7,376 nt of DNA from assembly GCA_029942265.1 (NCBI GenBank), contig JAOZTO010000115.1, positions 1 to 7,376 of the forward strand, read 5' to 3'. The translations under genes were made by a program, and so were the position numbers. Each line of letters opens with the position of its first letter. Within the stretch, counting starts at the first letter, position 1. Below, one piece after another: positions 1 to 7,338 of this stretch. This DNA comes from Desulfocapsa sp. Lineage in GTDB: Bacteria; Desulfobacterota; Desulfobulbia; Desulfobulbales; Desulfocapsaceae. Under the pieces are notes generated by a model. It ran no database searches, was not told where the DNA came from, and saw only the letters and a program-made list of their open reading frames with translations.

Positions 1-1668
1 GAAGAACTTGCGGCCATTGAGGTAGGCCATACCACAGTTTCACGTGGATTAGCACGGGGTATTGTGATCTGTTTTTTGCTCGTTATATTTTCAGTACCAC
101 TTGTACAAACGCTCATAAATAGCGAAAATCCTGCCCAGCCTTCACTGCTCGAATCGATTAAATCACTTTTACACAATAAAGTTGCCAAAAAAAATACACA
201 GACATCATTTGTTACGGCAGTCAAACAACGCAATAATCAGTTACTCGAAGCTATGGATAGCTTCGAAAAACAGCTTGAGGAAGAGAGTTTTCTCCGGTCA
301 TATCTACTGGCACCAGGGCAAAGAATTTTTCTGGGATTAGGCTATGGCAATGAAAAGGTATATCCTGGGAAAAATAACTGGCTCTTTTATCGTCCCGATA
401 TGGATTATCTTATGGGGCCAGGTTTTCTTGAAAACGATCAATTGGCTATGCGTCGTGATGGTGGAGCTATTTGGGAGACAGCGGTTCAACCCGATCCCAT
501 ACCGGCTATTAGGGATTTCCAAGCACAGCTTGCAGACCGTGGAATCCAGCTGATACTTATGCCAACACCAGTTAAAGCATCCATTCATCCAGAATTATTC
601 AGCTCAGGAGATTACAAGCCACCGTTACAGAATAAATCCTGGGAAAAATTTCTTAATGAAATGCAATCAGCTGGGATACTACTGTTTGATCCGGCACCTA
701 TACTGTATGATTTTTACAAAAACGAAAACGAAAACAAAAGCATCCCGACGTATCTGGAAACAGATACTCACTGGAGACCGGATGCCATGGAGGAAGTTGC
801 CAAAGAGCTGGCATCCTTTGTTGAAAACAATGTGTCTTTATCAAAAGGAACAGAACAGTTTCATCATCAGCAACAAAGTATCAGCAATAGAGGTGATATT
901 GAGGTTATGCTGAGAATTCCTGATCAATGGAAATTGTATACAGAAGAATCTGTCACAATTCATCCTATATTGAATGCATCAGATGAACTCTGGCAGAACT
1001 CAACAGATGCCGAAATAGTGCTTCTTGGTGATTCTTTTTCCAATATATTTTCACTTGCTGGAATGGGCTGGGGAGAAGGGGCAGGCCTTGGTGAACAACT
1101 TAGTTTTATGTTACAACGGCCAGTGGATATGCTGTTACAGAATGATTCAGGAGCCTTTGCAACACGAGAGAAATTAGCCCAGGAACTAGCTCGTGGCCGT
1201 GATAGATTATCTGGTAAAAAAGTGTTAGTATGGCAATTTGCAACAAGAGAACTTTCCTCTGGAGACTGGAAAGCAGTACCGATGGTGTTACAGGAACAAA
1301 CAGAAAGCGAATTCTATACACCAACGATAGATGAAGCAATAGATGTGATAGCAACTGTAGTTGCTCTGTCGCGATCACCAGTGCCTGGATCTGTTCCTTA
1401 TAAAGATAATATTTTAACGTTGCATCTCGATGATATTCGTAGTCTTGAAACAGACGAAGAATTAGGACAGAGTCTGGTCTATGGATGGGGAATGCGTGAT
1501 AATATTCTTGAACCGCTTGCCAAAGTTCGTATTGGTGAACAGATACAAATACGTTTGATTGATTGGGATATGGTGCAGGGGAAATACTCATCGTACCGCC
1601 GTTCCACACTTGATGATGAAATGATTGAACTCGAATTACCCGTCTGGGGGGAGATAGTACAACCATGA
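1..1668 (+). CDS. AlgX/AlgJ-like polysaccharide O-acetyltransferase, membrane-anchored (5' partial)
   Basis: Probable periplasmic SGNH-fold enzyme that transfers acetyl groups to an exported polysaccharide, as AlgJ/AlgX do in alginate acetylation. The frame is open from base 1 with no stop, so the GTG at 64 is probably internal and the true start lies upstream. Counting codons from base 1 (555 residues), a hydrophobic anchor spans about 23-39. The family block GKNNWLFY is at 123-130 and DPIPAIRDF at 165-173. The catalytic pair DTHW is at Asp255/His257 (763-771), and GDSF carries the nucleophile Ser345 (1033-1035). The strand KKVLVWQFATREL is at 406-418. Residues from about 436 form an extra C-terminal domain containing SPVPGSVPYKDN and a terminal LDDEMIELELPVWGE. 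I recall similar ends in AlgX-related proteins, but cannot verify this here. Its stop overlaps the next gene by 4 bp. Family call is strong; the polysaccharide acted on is unknown. Confidence 0.88.
   Translation, partial: EELAAIEVGHTTVSRGLARGIVICFLLVIFSVPLVQTLINSENPAQPSLLESIKSLLHNKVAKKNTQTSFVTAVKQRNNQLLEAMDSFEKQLEEESFLRSYLLAPGQRIFLGLGYGNEKVYPGKNNWLFYRPDMDYLMGPGFLENDQLAMRRDGGAIWETAVQPDPIPAIRDFQAQLADRGIQLILMPTPVKASIHPELFSSGDYKPPLQNKSWEKFLNEMQSAGILLFDPAPILYDFYKNENENKSIPTYLETDTHWRPDAMEEVAKELASFVENNVSLSKGTEQFHHQQQSISNRGDIEVMLRIPDQWKLYTEESVTIHPILNASDELWQNSTDAEIVLLGDSFSNIFSLAGMGWGEGAGLGEQLSFMLQRPVDMLLQNDSGAFATREKLAQELARGRDRLSGKKVLVWQFATRELSSGDWKAVPMVLQEQTESEFYTPTIDEAIDVIATVVALSRSPVPGSVPYKDNILTLHLDDIRSLETDEELGQSLVYGWGMRDNILEPLAKVRIGEQIQIRLIDWDMVQGKYSSYRRSTLDDEMIELELPVWGEIVQP
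718..741 (+). repeat. In-frame AAAAC-type hexamer tract
   Basis: Four consecutive hexamers (AAAAAC, GAAAAC, GAAAAC, AAAAGC) encode Lys-Asn-Glu-Asn-Glu-Asn-Lys-Ser. They sit in a loop-like stretch just before the DTHW motif of the first acetyltransferase-like protein. The unit is six bases, so gain or loss of copies keeps the frame. It resembles the longer tract at 5844-5885. Confidence 0.6.
1649..1654 (+). promoter_or_regulatory. Ribosome binding site for the second AlgX-like gene
   Basis: A purine-rich GGGAGA, inside a run of six G followed by AGA at 1646-1654, lies about 10 bases before the ATG at 1665. It sits in the end of the preceding gene and supports this start and translational coupling through the ATGA overlap. 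Confidence 0.6.
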
Positions 1669-2687
1669 AATTTTTCTATGTTTTGCAGGCCATACTATTG
1701 TGTGTTTTAGGTGCCGTTAATGCCACAGCAGAAGCTGCGCAGCAACAGATGTTGGCAATAGCTGCTTCAGCAGATGCAAATGGTGTTATAAAAGGGAAGG
1801 ATGGCTGGCTGTTCCTGCAAGATGAGCTTGAACATCTTGGCGTTAGTGGCTTTTTTGGTGAAACTGTAATTGCTGGCAGTAAGGCTTCTAAGCCTGAATT
1901 TGCTGATCCTCTTCCTGCTATTGTTGATTTTAACCGACAGTTACATGACAGAAATATTGATCTTGTGTTTGCAGTTATTCCCCCCAAAGCTCTAATCTAT
2001 AGTGATAAACTTCCTGTGGATATTGATCCCGATACTGTGGTAGCGGTTGAAAAACTCTACACAGATCTTTACAAAGAACTTGATAAACAGGGGGTTCATG
2101 TATTGGATCTAATACCTGTCTTTCGCAATGCTAAGGCAAAAGAAGTACTGTACTGTAAAACAGATACTCATTATTCTGGAAATGGTCTGCGTCTGGTTGC
2201 GGATGAACTAAGCAATATCATAAAAGAATCCAAGTGGTATGCAGGAGTTGCTAAGGGAAAATTTACAACAACAGGCCGTGAACTTGCTATTCATGGAGAT
2301 CTTGCAGCTATGGAAAAATCTGATGTACGAGAAGAGATATTGCTCTCCTATGTGGTGGAAGATACAACTGGAAAGGCCATTACACCTGATCCTGAAAGTC
2401 CAGTATTGCTTCTTGGTGACAGTCATACCCTTGTTTTTTCTGTTGGTGGTGATCTGCATAGTAACGGTGCCGGTCTTTTTGATCAACTCAGTGCAGATCT
2501 TGAATTCCCTATAGATCGCATAGGTGTGCGTGGTTCCGGCGCGACACCCAGCAGAATCAAACTCTATCAGCGTTCAAGAAAGGATACCCGGTTCCTTGAG
2601 CATAAAAAGGTCATTGTCTGGTGTTTAAGTGCCAGAGAACTTACAGGCACAGGTGGATGGAGAAAGATTCCTGTTGCAAAAAAATAA
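1665..2687 (+). CDS. AlgX/AlgJ-like SGNH O-acetyltransferase-family protein, secreted
   Basis: A 340-residue exported paralogue of the preceding protein, probably a periplasmic polysaccharide O-acetyltransferase or accessory acetylesterase-like enzyme. Residues 1 to about 20-24 form a signal peptide (hydrophobic core AILLCVLGAV, likely cleavage near VNA/TAEA). The shared blocks come in the same order as in its neighbour: GKDGWLF at 44-50, DPLPAIVDF at 81-89, DTHY at Asp167/His169, LLLGDSH with Ser253, and KKVIVWCLSAREL at 314-326. It stops soon after this last block, so it lacks the roughly 120-residue C-terminal domain of the upstream protein. The ATG overlaps the upstream TGA by 4 bp and has a good ribosome binding site. 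The catalytic residues are intact, so both copies look active. Whether the two act in sequence, as proposed for AlgJ and AlgX, or on different sites cannot be told from sequence. Confidence 0.85.
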   Translation: MKFFYVLQAILLCVLGAVNATAEAAQQQMLAIAASADANGVIKGKDGWLFLQDELEHLGVSGFFGETVIAGSKASKPEFADPLPAIVDFNRQLHDRNIDLVFAVIPPKALIYSDKLPVDIDPDTVVAVEKLYTDLYKELDKQGVHVLDLIPVFRNAKAKEVLYCKTDTHYSGNGLRLVADELSNIIKESKWYAGVAKGKFTTTGRELAIHGDLAAMEKSDVREEILLSYVVEDTTGKAITPDPESPVLLLGDSHTLVFSVGGDLHSNGAGLFDQLSADLEFPIDRIGVRGSGATPSRIKLYQRSRKDTRFLEHKKVIVWCLSARELTGTGGWRKIPVAKK

Positions 2688-2753
2688 CAACGCACTATGG
2701 TCGGGTGCAGAAGACTTCCGAACACATTAATTTTTTTGGGACTTGTACACATT

Positions 2754-3386
2754 ATGAATAATAAAACACTGGCATACCTGCTCACTCCATTACTTGTAGC
2801 TGTTATCTCTCTTCTGCCTGCTCAGATTTCTCTCTGTCAGGCTGCGACTGTTGAGAAGAACCTTCCAGTTGAATTAAGTCCCAATAATAAGAAAGTTGAG
2901 GTTGCTAAGTCACTTGAAGACACAACTTCTGATAAAGCTGCTCCTGAAAAAGGTGTTGACTCTGATAGCAGTTCCATGTCCACAGGGATGATGGTTGGGT
3001 TAGGTGTTGGTGTTGCAGTTTTACTCGGGGGTGCAATTGCTCTTGGTAGTGGTGGAGGCGGTGGAAGTAGTGACCCTGAGCCTGTGCCTGACGTACCACC
3101 CACAGCTGCTGAACTGGTTGCTCCATGGCATGTTGAAGGGCATCAGCCCGGTAGTGGGCTTACTTATACAGGGACATATCACCTTTATGATGGTGGTTCA
3201 TTGGGGTACGATCTCCAGATCAGTAATGGCCAGCATCTTGTTGGTGGCGGACGATGGAGCATCAATGGATATAACCTTCAAATGCAGACTGATCATTCTC
3301 GCTATAGTGGTGATTTTGTGCCTGGAAATATCACAACTATCCATATGAATTCAAATACTGGCTGGGATACTACTATGACGCGATAG
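2754..3386 (+). CDS. Exported protein of unknown function with glycine-rich helix and C-terminal beta-rich domain
   Basis: I do not recognise this protein. I chose the ATG at 2754 because it begins directly with a signal peptide (MNNKTLAYLL, then a hydrophobic core, possible cleavage near CQA/A at 30). An in-frame ATG at 2697 would add 19 residues ahead of it and has no ribosome binding site. The 210-residue product has four parts. After the signal comes a charged, Ser/Thr/Lys/Glu-rich stretch (about 32-75). Next is a Gly- and Val-rich helix with GxGxG spacing (78-98, GMMVGLGVGVAVLLGGAIAL). This is followed by a GSGGGGGSSDPEPVPDVPP linker (98-116). The last part is about 90 residues rich in Gly, Tyr, Trp and Thr with alternating beta-like patterns (GGGRWSINGYNLQMQ, RYSGDFVPGN) and ending GWDTTMTR. 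The end resembles small beta-barrel or lipocalin-like sheets, but this is impression only. It lies between the acetyltransferase pair and a membrane protein, suggesting an envelope role. The 66-bp gap before it holds no clear control element. Confidence 0.75.
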   Translation: MNNKTLAYLLTPLLVAVISLLPAQISLCQAATVEKNLPVELSPNNKKVEVAKSLEDTTSDKAAPEKGVDSDSSSMSTGMMVGLGVGVAVLLGGAIALGSGGGGGSSDPEPVPDVPPTAAELVAPWHVEGHQPGSGLTYTGTYHLYDGGSLGYDLQISNGQHLVGGGRWSINGYNLQMQTDHSRYSGDFVPGNITTIHMNSNTGWDTTMTR

Positions 3387-3401
3387 CAAGCTCTAGTTGC
3401 C

Positions 3402-4409
3402 ATGAAAAAATTGTCATATGTCCTCCGTCTGCTAATCACGGCGGTACTTCTTCTGTACGTTTTACAAAAAGTTGGTGTGTTTGATACGGAAAAACGCACT
3501 GAACTTTTTGAATTATTACGTTCTGTCAGTGTCCCCCTGCTGTTTCTTTCTTTCTTTGTTTCCTTTCTGCTCAATCTCTCTAGTGCGTATAAGTGGTATC
3601 TGCTTTTACGCTCAAGAGCTATTAAGGTTAGTTTTATTAGAGCTTGGGGAATATATATGGTGGGGATTTTTTTCAGTCTGTTTTTGCCAACTAGTATGGG
3701 CGGTGATTTGATACGAATCCATGAACTTGGGAAAATCACAGGGAAACGTGCCGAGGCCGCAGCATCGGTTTTTATTGAGCGTTTTTCTGGTATGGTAATT
3801 CTTTTCTTACTCACTATCGCTGCATTGTTTATGCAACGACAGCTATTGTCAGTTGCCTGGATGACCTTGAGTCTTATTGTTGCCGTGGTAGCGAGCGTCG
3901 GAATTATCTGGGTTATTATTGATGAACGACCGTATCATTTTATACGAAATATCTTTTATGGGCGCATTTCTCTGCTTGATAAAATTCTGGCTAAACTTGA
4001 TAAACTCCATGCAGCTGTCATTGAGTATCGTGATGATCGTATGGCGCTGTTTATCGCACTGTTAAACACTTTGTTATTTTATTTGCTAGCCGTTTTAAAT
4101 GTGTATGTCACTGCTCTTGCCTTTAGTGCAGATGTACAGTTCTTTCAGATTCTCATCGCAGTGCCGTTGATCATGTTTATAATGAATCTTCCTATTTCCA
4201 TTGGCGGCATTGGACTTATGGAATTCGCATTTGTTTTTATTTTTGATATTTCCGGGTACAGTAGCGCCTTGGCATTATCCACAGCTCTTTTGATGCGTGT
4301 AAAAATATTTTTTGACGCGGGTCTTGGTGGGATTATCTATCCATTGGTATCCAGGAATACTATGCAGAATCCAAAAGCAGACACTGTGCAGAAAGGTCGG
4401 GAAAAATGA
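3402..4409 (+). CDS. LPG-synthase transmembrane-domain / UPF0104 (YbhN/AglD-like) integral membrane protein
   Basis: A 335-residue inner-membrane protein with about seven or eight hydrophobic helices (roughly 5-23, 44-63, 82-98, 126-145, 150-173, 213-240, 246-265 and 288-315). The family signature is visible. FFSLFLPTSMGGDLIRIHEL (90-109) is followed by a charged stretch ending in SVFIERFSG (122-130). Near the end, NLPISIGGIGLMEFAF (262-277) is the second conserved Gly-rich motif. Members include the flippase-like part of MprF and proteins linked to glycosyltransferases and lipid-linked sugars. There is no C-terminal lysyl-transferase domain, so this is the membrane-only form. It starts 15 bp after the preceding stop without a clear ribosome binding site, which suggests coupled translation, and overlaps the next gene by 4 bp. 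A role in moving or handling a lipid-linked sugar fits the neighbours but is inference. Confidence 0.85.
   Translation: MKKLSYVLRLLITAVLLLYVLQKVGVFDTEKRTELFELLRSVSVPLLFLSFFVSFLLNLSSAYKWYLLLRSRAIKVSFIRAWGIYMVGIFFSLFLPTSMGGDLIRIHELGKITGKRAEAAASVFIERFSGMVILFLLTIAALFMQRQLLSVAWMTLSLIVAVVASVGIIWVIIDERPYHFIRNIFYGRISLLDKILAKLDKLHAAVIEYRDDRMALFIALLNTLLFYLLAVLNVYVTALAFSADVQFFQILIAVPLIMFIMNLPISIGGIGLMEFAFVFIFDISGYSSALALSTALLMRVKIFFDAGLGGIIYPLVSRNTMQNPKADTVQKGREK
4391..4396 (+). promoter_or_regulatory. Ribosome binding site for the TolC-like gene
   Basis: GAAAGG lies nine bases before the ATG at 4406, within the last codons of the membrane protein gene. It supports this start, which overlaps the upstream TGA. 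Confidence 0.5.
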
Positions 4410-5839
4410 TTAGATGTACTCCTTGGAAAGGCTTTCTACCAGGGATTAACTACATTGTTTTTGTCTGTATACTTCTAACTGGCAATATGGCACAGGGCAA
4501 CGATACTTCTCCTGCCAATGAACAGCATAGTATTAGTTTAAGCCTTAGTCAGATGATTGATCGGGCAAGAATCTCAAATCGATATCTCCTCCAAAACACC
4601 ATTCTTGTTCAAGGAAACCGTTATTCTCTGCAAAGTGCTGAAACAGACTTTGACTGGAAAGTTCGACCAGTAGCGGATTTAGGTTTTTCAAAGAGCGAAA
4701 ATTCAAGTGAACAGGCTACTGGTATAGCAGGAAAAATATCAAAAAAAACCAGTCTTGGAATTGAGACGACACTTTCGCCATCCGTAGCTTATGTGGAAGG
4801 GGATGGTGTTTCATCGGGTGTTGGTGTTTCCCTGTCTGTGCCACTTTTTCGTGGATTTGGAAAAGAAAGCACCTATGACTCAATTTATGCCGCAGACTTT
4901 GCATTGGAATCAAGCATTCGGAATGTGTATCTTGCAGAAGTTGAAACAATACTTGAAACGGTAGCACTTGCCTACGAAACTCATCGACAACAGACATTAA
5001 TCACTCTGTATAGTGAGCAGAATAACCGTTTCCTTCAACATGTGGCCACCATAGAGGTTAAAGAAGATACAGGATTAGGAAATCAAATTGATACCTATAG
5101 GGCAAGGATACGACAAAAGGATGTGCAGGATCAGCTCGCAGGGGCAATACAAAAACATCAGGCAAGCCTTGATCGCTTAAAGGTTATTTTGGCTCTGCCC
5201 ATTGATACGAAACTTGAGATTACTCTGTCTCTATCCTATGATCTAACGAAACTAAATCCACGTAAGGCAGAAAAAATAGCACTTGCTAACAGGATTGAGA
5301 TACAACAGGCTGAGGCTGATCTTCTTGAAGCCAGGCGAAAATCCAGAGTTGCTGAAAAAAACATTTTGCCCAACGTGCATTTTGTAGCAAGTTATCGGAA
5401 AAATACCTTTCTTGAAGGGTTGGATGTAGCTGAATCCTATTATGGTGATTATTGGAGTGTTGGATTTACCAGTGATACGGATTTGGCAAGAAGCTCTGAA
5501 AAAGCATCCTATCAACAGAGTTTATTGTCGGTTCGTCGTATGCAATTGAAGCAGGAAACACAACGTGATAGTATCCGAAGTGAAGTTAAAAATCGTCTAA
5601 TTGCACTTCAAAGAGAGTCGGAAAGTATTCAATTGCGCCAAGAACAGATTGTTCAGGCAAAAGGGAAGAGGCGACTTGCTGAAATAAAATTTTCCCATGG
5701 AATGGGTGGAAACTTTGATTTTATTGAAGCGGAAACGGAGTTACAGCGAGCAAGGGCAAACCTGTTAATGAGTGAAATTGCATATATTGTTGGGCAATAT
5801 AAATTGCGGGCAGCATTGGGAACACTGATTACACGATGA
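4406..5839 (+). CDS. TolC-family outer membrane efflux/export protein
   Basis: A 477-residue outer membrane factor expected to form a trimeric beta-barrel plus periplasmic alpha-tunnel that works with the adaptor encoded next. The N-terminus has a basic stretch and hydrophobic core (INYIVFVCILLTG, about 14-26), with likely signal cleavage near NMA/QG at 29. The two repeats of the family are visible. The first has a helical region, beta strands at about 86-146 ending in VSLSVPLFRGFGKES, then helices to about 260. The second has ANRIEIQQAEADLLEAR (294-310), NILPNVHFVASY (319-330) as a barrel strand, a second strand set near 348-360, then long helices to YKLRAALG (465-472). The length is typical of the family. 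The sequence after the second barrel, DLARSSEKASYQQS, matches the usual position of the repeat. It overlaps its neighbours on both sides by 4 bp. The substrate cannot be told from sequence. Confidence 0.92.
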   Translation: MIRCTPWKGFLPGINYIVFVCILLTGNMAQGNDTSPANEQHSISLSLSQMIDRARISNRYLLQNTILVQGNRYSLQSAETDFDWKVRPVADLGFSKSENSSEQATGIAGKISKKTSLGIETTLSPSVAYVEGDGVSSGVGVSLSVPLFRGFGKESTYDSIYAADFALESSIRNVYLAEVETILETVALAYETHRQQTLITLYSEQNNRFLQHVATIEVKEDTGLGNQIDTYRARIRQKDVQDQLAGAIQKHQASLDRLKVILALPIDTKLEITLSLSYDLTKLNPRKAEKIALANRIEIQQAEADLLEARRKSRVAEKNILPNVHFVASYRKNTFLEGLDVAESYYGDYWSVGFTSDTDLARSSEKASYQQSLLSVRRMQLKQETQRDSIRSEVKNRLIALQRESESIQLRQEQIVQAKGKRRLAEIKFSHGMGGNFDFIEAETELQRARANLLMSEIAYIVGQYKLRAALGTLITR

Positions 5840-7320
5840 CCCTGAAAATGAAAATTAAAACTAAAACTAAAACAAAAACAAAAACAGTGATTCTTTTAGT
5901 TGTAATATCGGTTCTATGCATCGTAAGCCTTTTTATGTTCCAGCGGGATGCCGTTTCAGTGCCTGATGGAGAATTTCTTGTAAGCACCGTTCAACGAGGC
6001 GATCTTGCAATCTCTATTCAGACAATAGGGGTTCTTGATGCTGCTAAATCACATATGGTGTCTTCTGATATTCGAGGCAATAAGGGGAAAATTATTTTTC
6101 TCATCAATGATGGCAGCTGGGTTGAAAAGGGCGATGTGTTGGTTCGGCTTGATCCGTCACCTTTTGAGGAAGAAGTTCACCGGCTCCAAGGAAAAGTTGA
6201 TAGCCTAGCTGCTGCTGTCGATGCTTCCAAACAGCTTGTATCATGGGAAAAAAATCAACTAAGCCAAAGTATTGCAGCAAAAAAATATGATTTACAAGTG
6301 GCAAAACTTGAGCTGAAACGTCTTGTGAAAGGTGATGGTCCCCTGCAACTTGCTCAGTATCAGGAAGAAATGACAAAGGCTAAGGTTGAATTTGAACGCT
6401 ATTCTTCTTTTTATTCAGAGATAAAGAAGCTTAAAGATGATGGGTTTAATAATCCTTCAGAACTTGTTCGTGCTAAAGAAAATGCAGGTCTTTATCGTGA
6501 GAAACTAGAGGCTGCAAAAAGACGACTTGAGAGTTACAGGGAATACGTACTGCCGTCTATGGAAGAATCAGCTAGGGCTAAAGTTGAAAACAGTCAGCTT
6601 GTTCTTGAACAGAGTAAAAAGGCTATTGTGTATAAGATAGCAACTGTTTCCGCTGATTTAAATCAGGCGAAAGCTCATCATGCAACTGTTGCAAGTTCTC
6701 TTCGTCTGGCTCAAACGGAACTCGCCAACACAGTTATCAAGGCACCGTTTTCAGGTATTGCAATTCTTTATGCGGCATTTAGGGATGGTCAAAAACGTAA
6801 ACCTCGTGAAGGTGATACGGTTTTGATGAATCAGGCTATCCTGTATCTACCTGATATTTCACAATTGATTGTAAGAACAAAAGTACGTGAAGTTGACCTG
6901 TATAAATTGAGTGTCGGTCAGGCGGCCTCAGTTCGTATTGATGCGTATCCAGATGTTCGATTTGATGCAAAGGTTGAGTTTATTGGTGCATTGGCCTCAG
7001 AAAATAGACCTGGAGGTATGGGCGGAAAATTTTTTCAGGTGGTACTTGATATCAGCGGGAAGGATTTACGACTCAGACCTGGAATGACGGCTCGGGTTCT
7101 TATCAAAGCAGACAGGATGGAAAACGTTTTATTACTCCCTGTACAGGCAGTTTTTCAAGATGAAAATGGTAAATCCTTCTGTTATCAAATTGTTACAGAT
7201 TCAGGTAGTTCAAAAAAAACAGTGGTAAGCACTGGTCTGGAAAACGAATTACAAATAGAAATCCTTGCCGGATTACAGGAAGGGGATCGAGTGAGTATGG
7301 TTTTACCATCGACGCAGTAA
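5836..7320 (+). CDS. HlyD/MacA-type periplasmic adaptor (membrane fusion protein)
   Basis: A 494-residue adaptor that should link an inner-membrane transporter to the TolC-like channel. The layout is that of the family. A Lys/Thr-rich cytoplasmic start (6-17) precedes one membrane helix (18-35). The first lipoyl half lies around 66-108 (GKIIFLINDGSWVEKGDVLV), followed by a long coiled-coil region (about 110-297). The second lipoyl half is TVIKAPFSGIAI (299-310), with a beta-barrel region to about 425 (QLIVRTKVREVDLYKLSVGQ; RLRPGMTARVLI). A membrane-proximal part with LLLPVQAVF and LQEGDRVSMVLP completes it. The hairpin is long, about 190 residues, and includes a break around 163-207 (KGDGPLQ, DDGFNNPSEL). 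The first ATG overlaps the TolC-like stop; ATG 5848, four codons on, is an alternative. Ribosome binding site evidence is weak for both. ABC- or MFS-type partners are both possible. Confidence 0.92.
   Translation: MTLKMKIKTKTKTKTKTVILLVVISVLCIVSLFMFQRDAVSVPDGEFLVSTVQRGDLAISIQTIGVLDAAKSHMVSSDIRGNKGKIIFLINDGSWVEKGDVLVRLDPSPFEEEVHRLQGKVDSLAAAVDASKQLVSWEKNQLSQSIAAKKYDLQVAKLELKRLVKGDGPLQLAQYQEEMTKAKVEFERYSSFYSEIKKLKDDGFNNPSELVRAKENAGLYREKLEAAKRRLESYREYVLPSMEESARAKVENSQLVLEQSKKAIVYKIATVSADLNQAKAHHATVASSLRLAQTELANTVIKAPFSGIAILYAAFRDGQKRKPREGDTVLMNQAILYLPDISQLIVRTKVREVDLYKLSVGQAASVRIDAYPDVRFDAKVEFIGALASENRPGGMGGKFFQVVLDISGKDLRLRPGMTARVLIKADRMENVLLLPVQAVFQDENGKSFCYQIVTDSGSSKKTVVSTGLENELQIEILAGLQEGDRVSMVLPSTQ
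5844..5885 (+). repeat. Hexamer tract at the adaptor N-terminus
   Basis: Seven imperfect six-base units run from 5844 to 5885: two GAAAAT, three TAAAAC and two AAAAAC. In the reading frame they give Lys alternating with Met, Ile and then Thr (KMKIKTKTKTKTKT), just before the membrane helix. Because the period is a multiple of three, slippage would change the length of the cytoplasmic tail without shifting the frame. The second unit overlaps the alternative start at 5848. Confidence 0.75.
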
Positions 7321-7338
7321 AAAATATGTAAGCGCTCC

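Noticed and set aside
1106..1666. A 186-codon open frame on the minus strand, opposite the first acetyltransferase-like gene.
   Set aside because: The plus-strand frame has clear family motifs through this stretch, and the minus-strand product shows no recognisable domain or start signal.
2701..2737. Possible terminator: TCGG and CCGA arms followed by a run of seven T.
   Set aside because: The stem is only four pairs with a loop of 13 and the T run starts about ten bases after it, so it is too weak to call.
2697..2753. Upstream ATG at 2697 as the start of the unknown exported protein.
   Set aside because: It has no ribosome binding site and would put 19 residues ahead of an otherwise normal signal peptide that begins at 2754.
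2826..2850. Lipoprotein signal in the unknown exported protein (ISLCQ).
   Set aside because: The residue before Cys is Leu, where a lipobox needs a small residue; ordinary signal peptidase cleavage nearby is more likely.
3045..3080. GGT/GGA/GGC-rich tract as a DNA repeat.
   Set aside because: It is explained as codons for a flexible glycine linker with mixed third positions and has no regular unit longer than a codon.
3302..3814. A 170-codon open frame on the minus strand spanning the junction of the unknown protein and the UPF0104-type gene.
   Set aside because: It lies opposite two well-supported plus-strand genes and its product is a basic, low-information sequence typical of a shadow frame.
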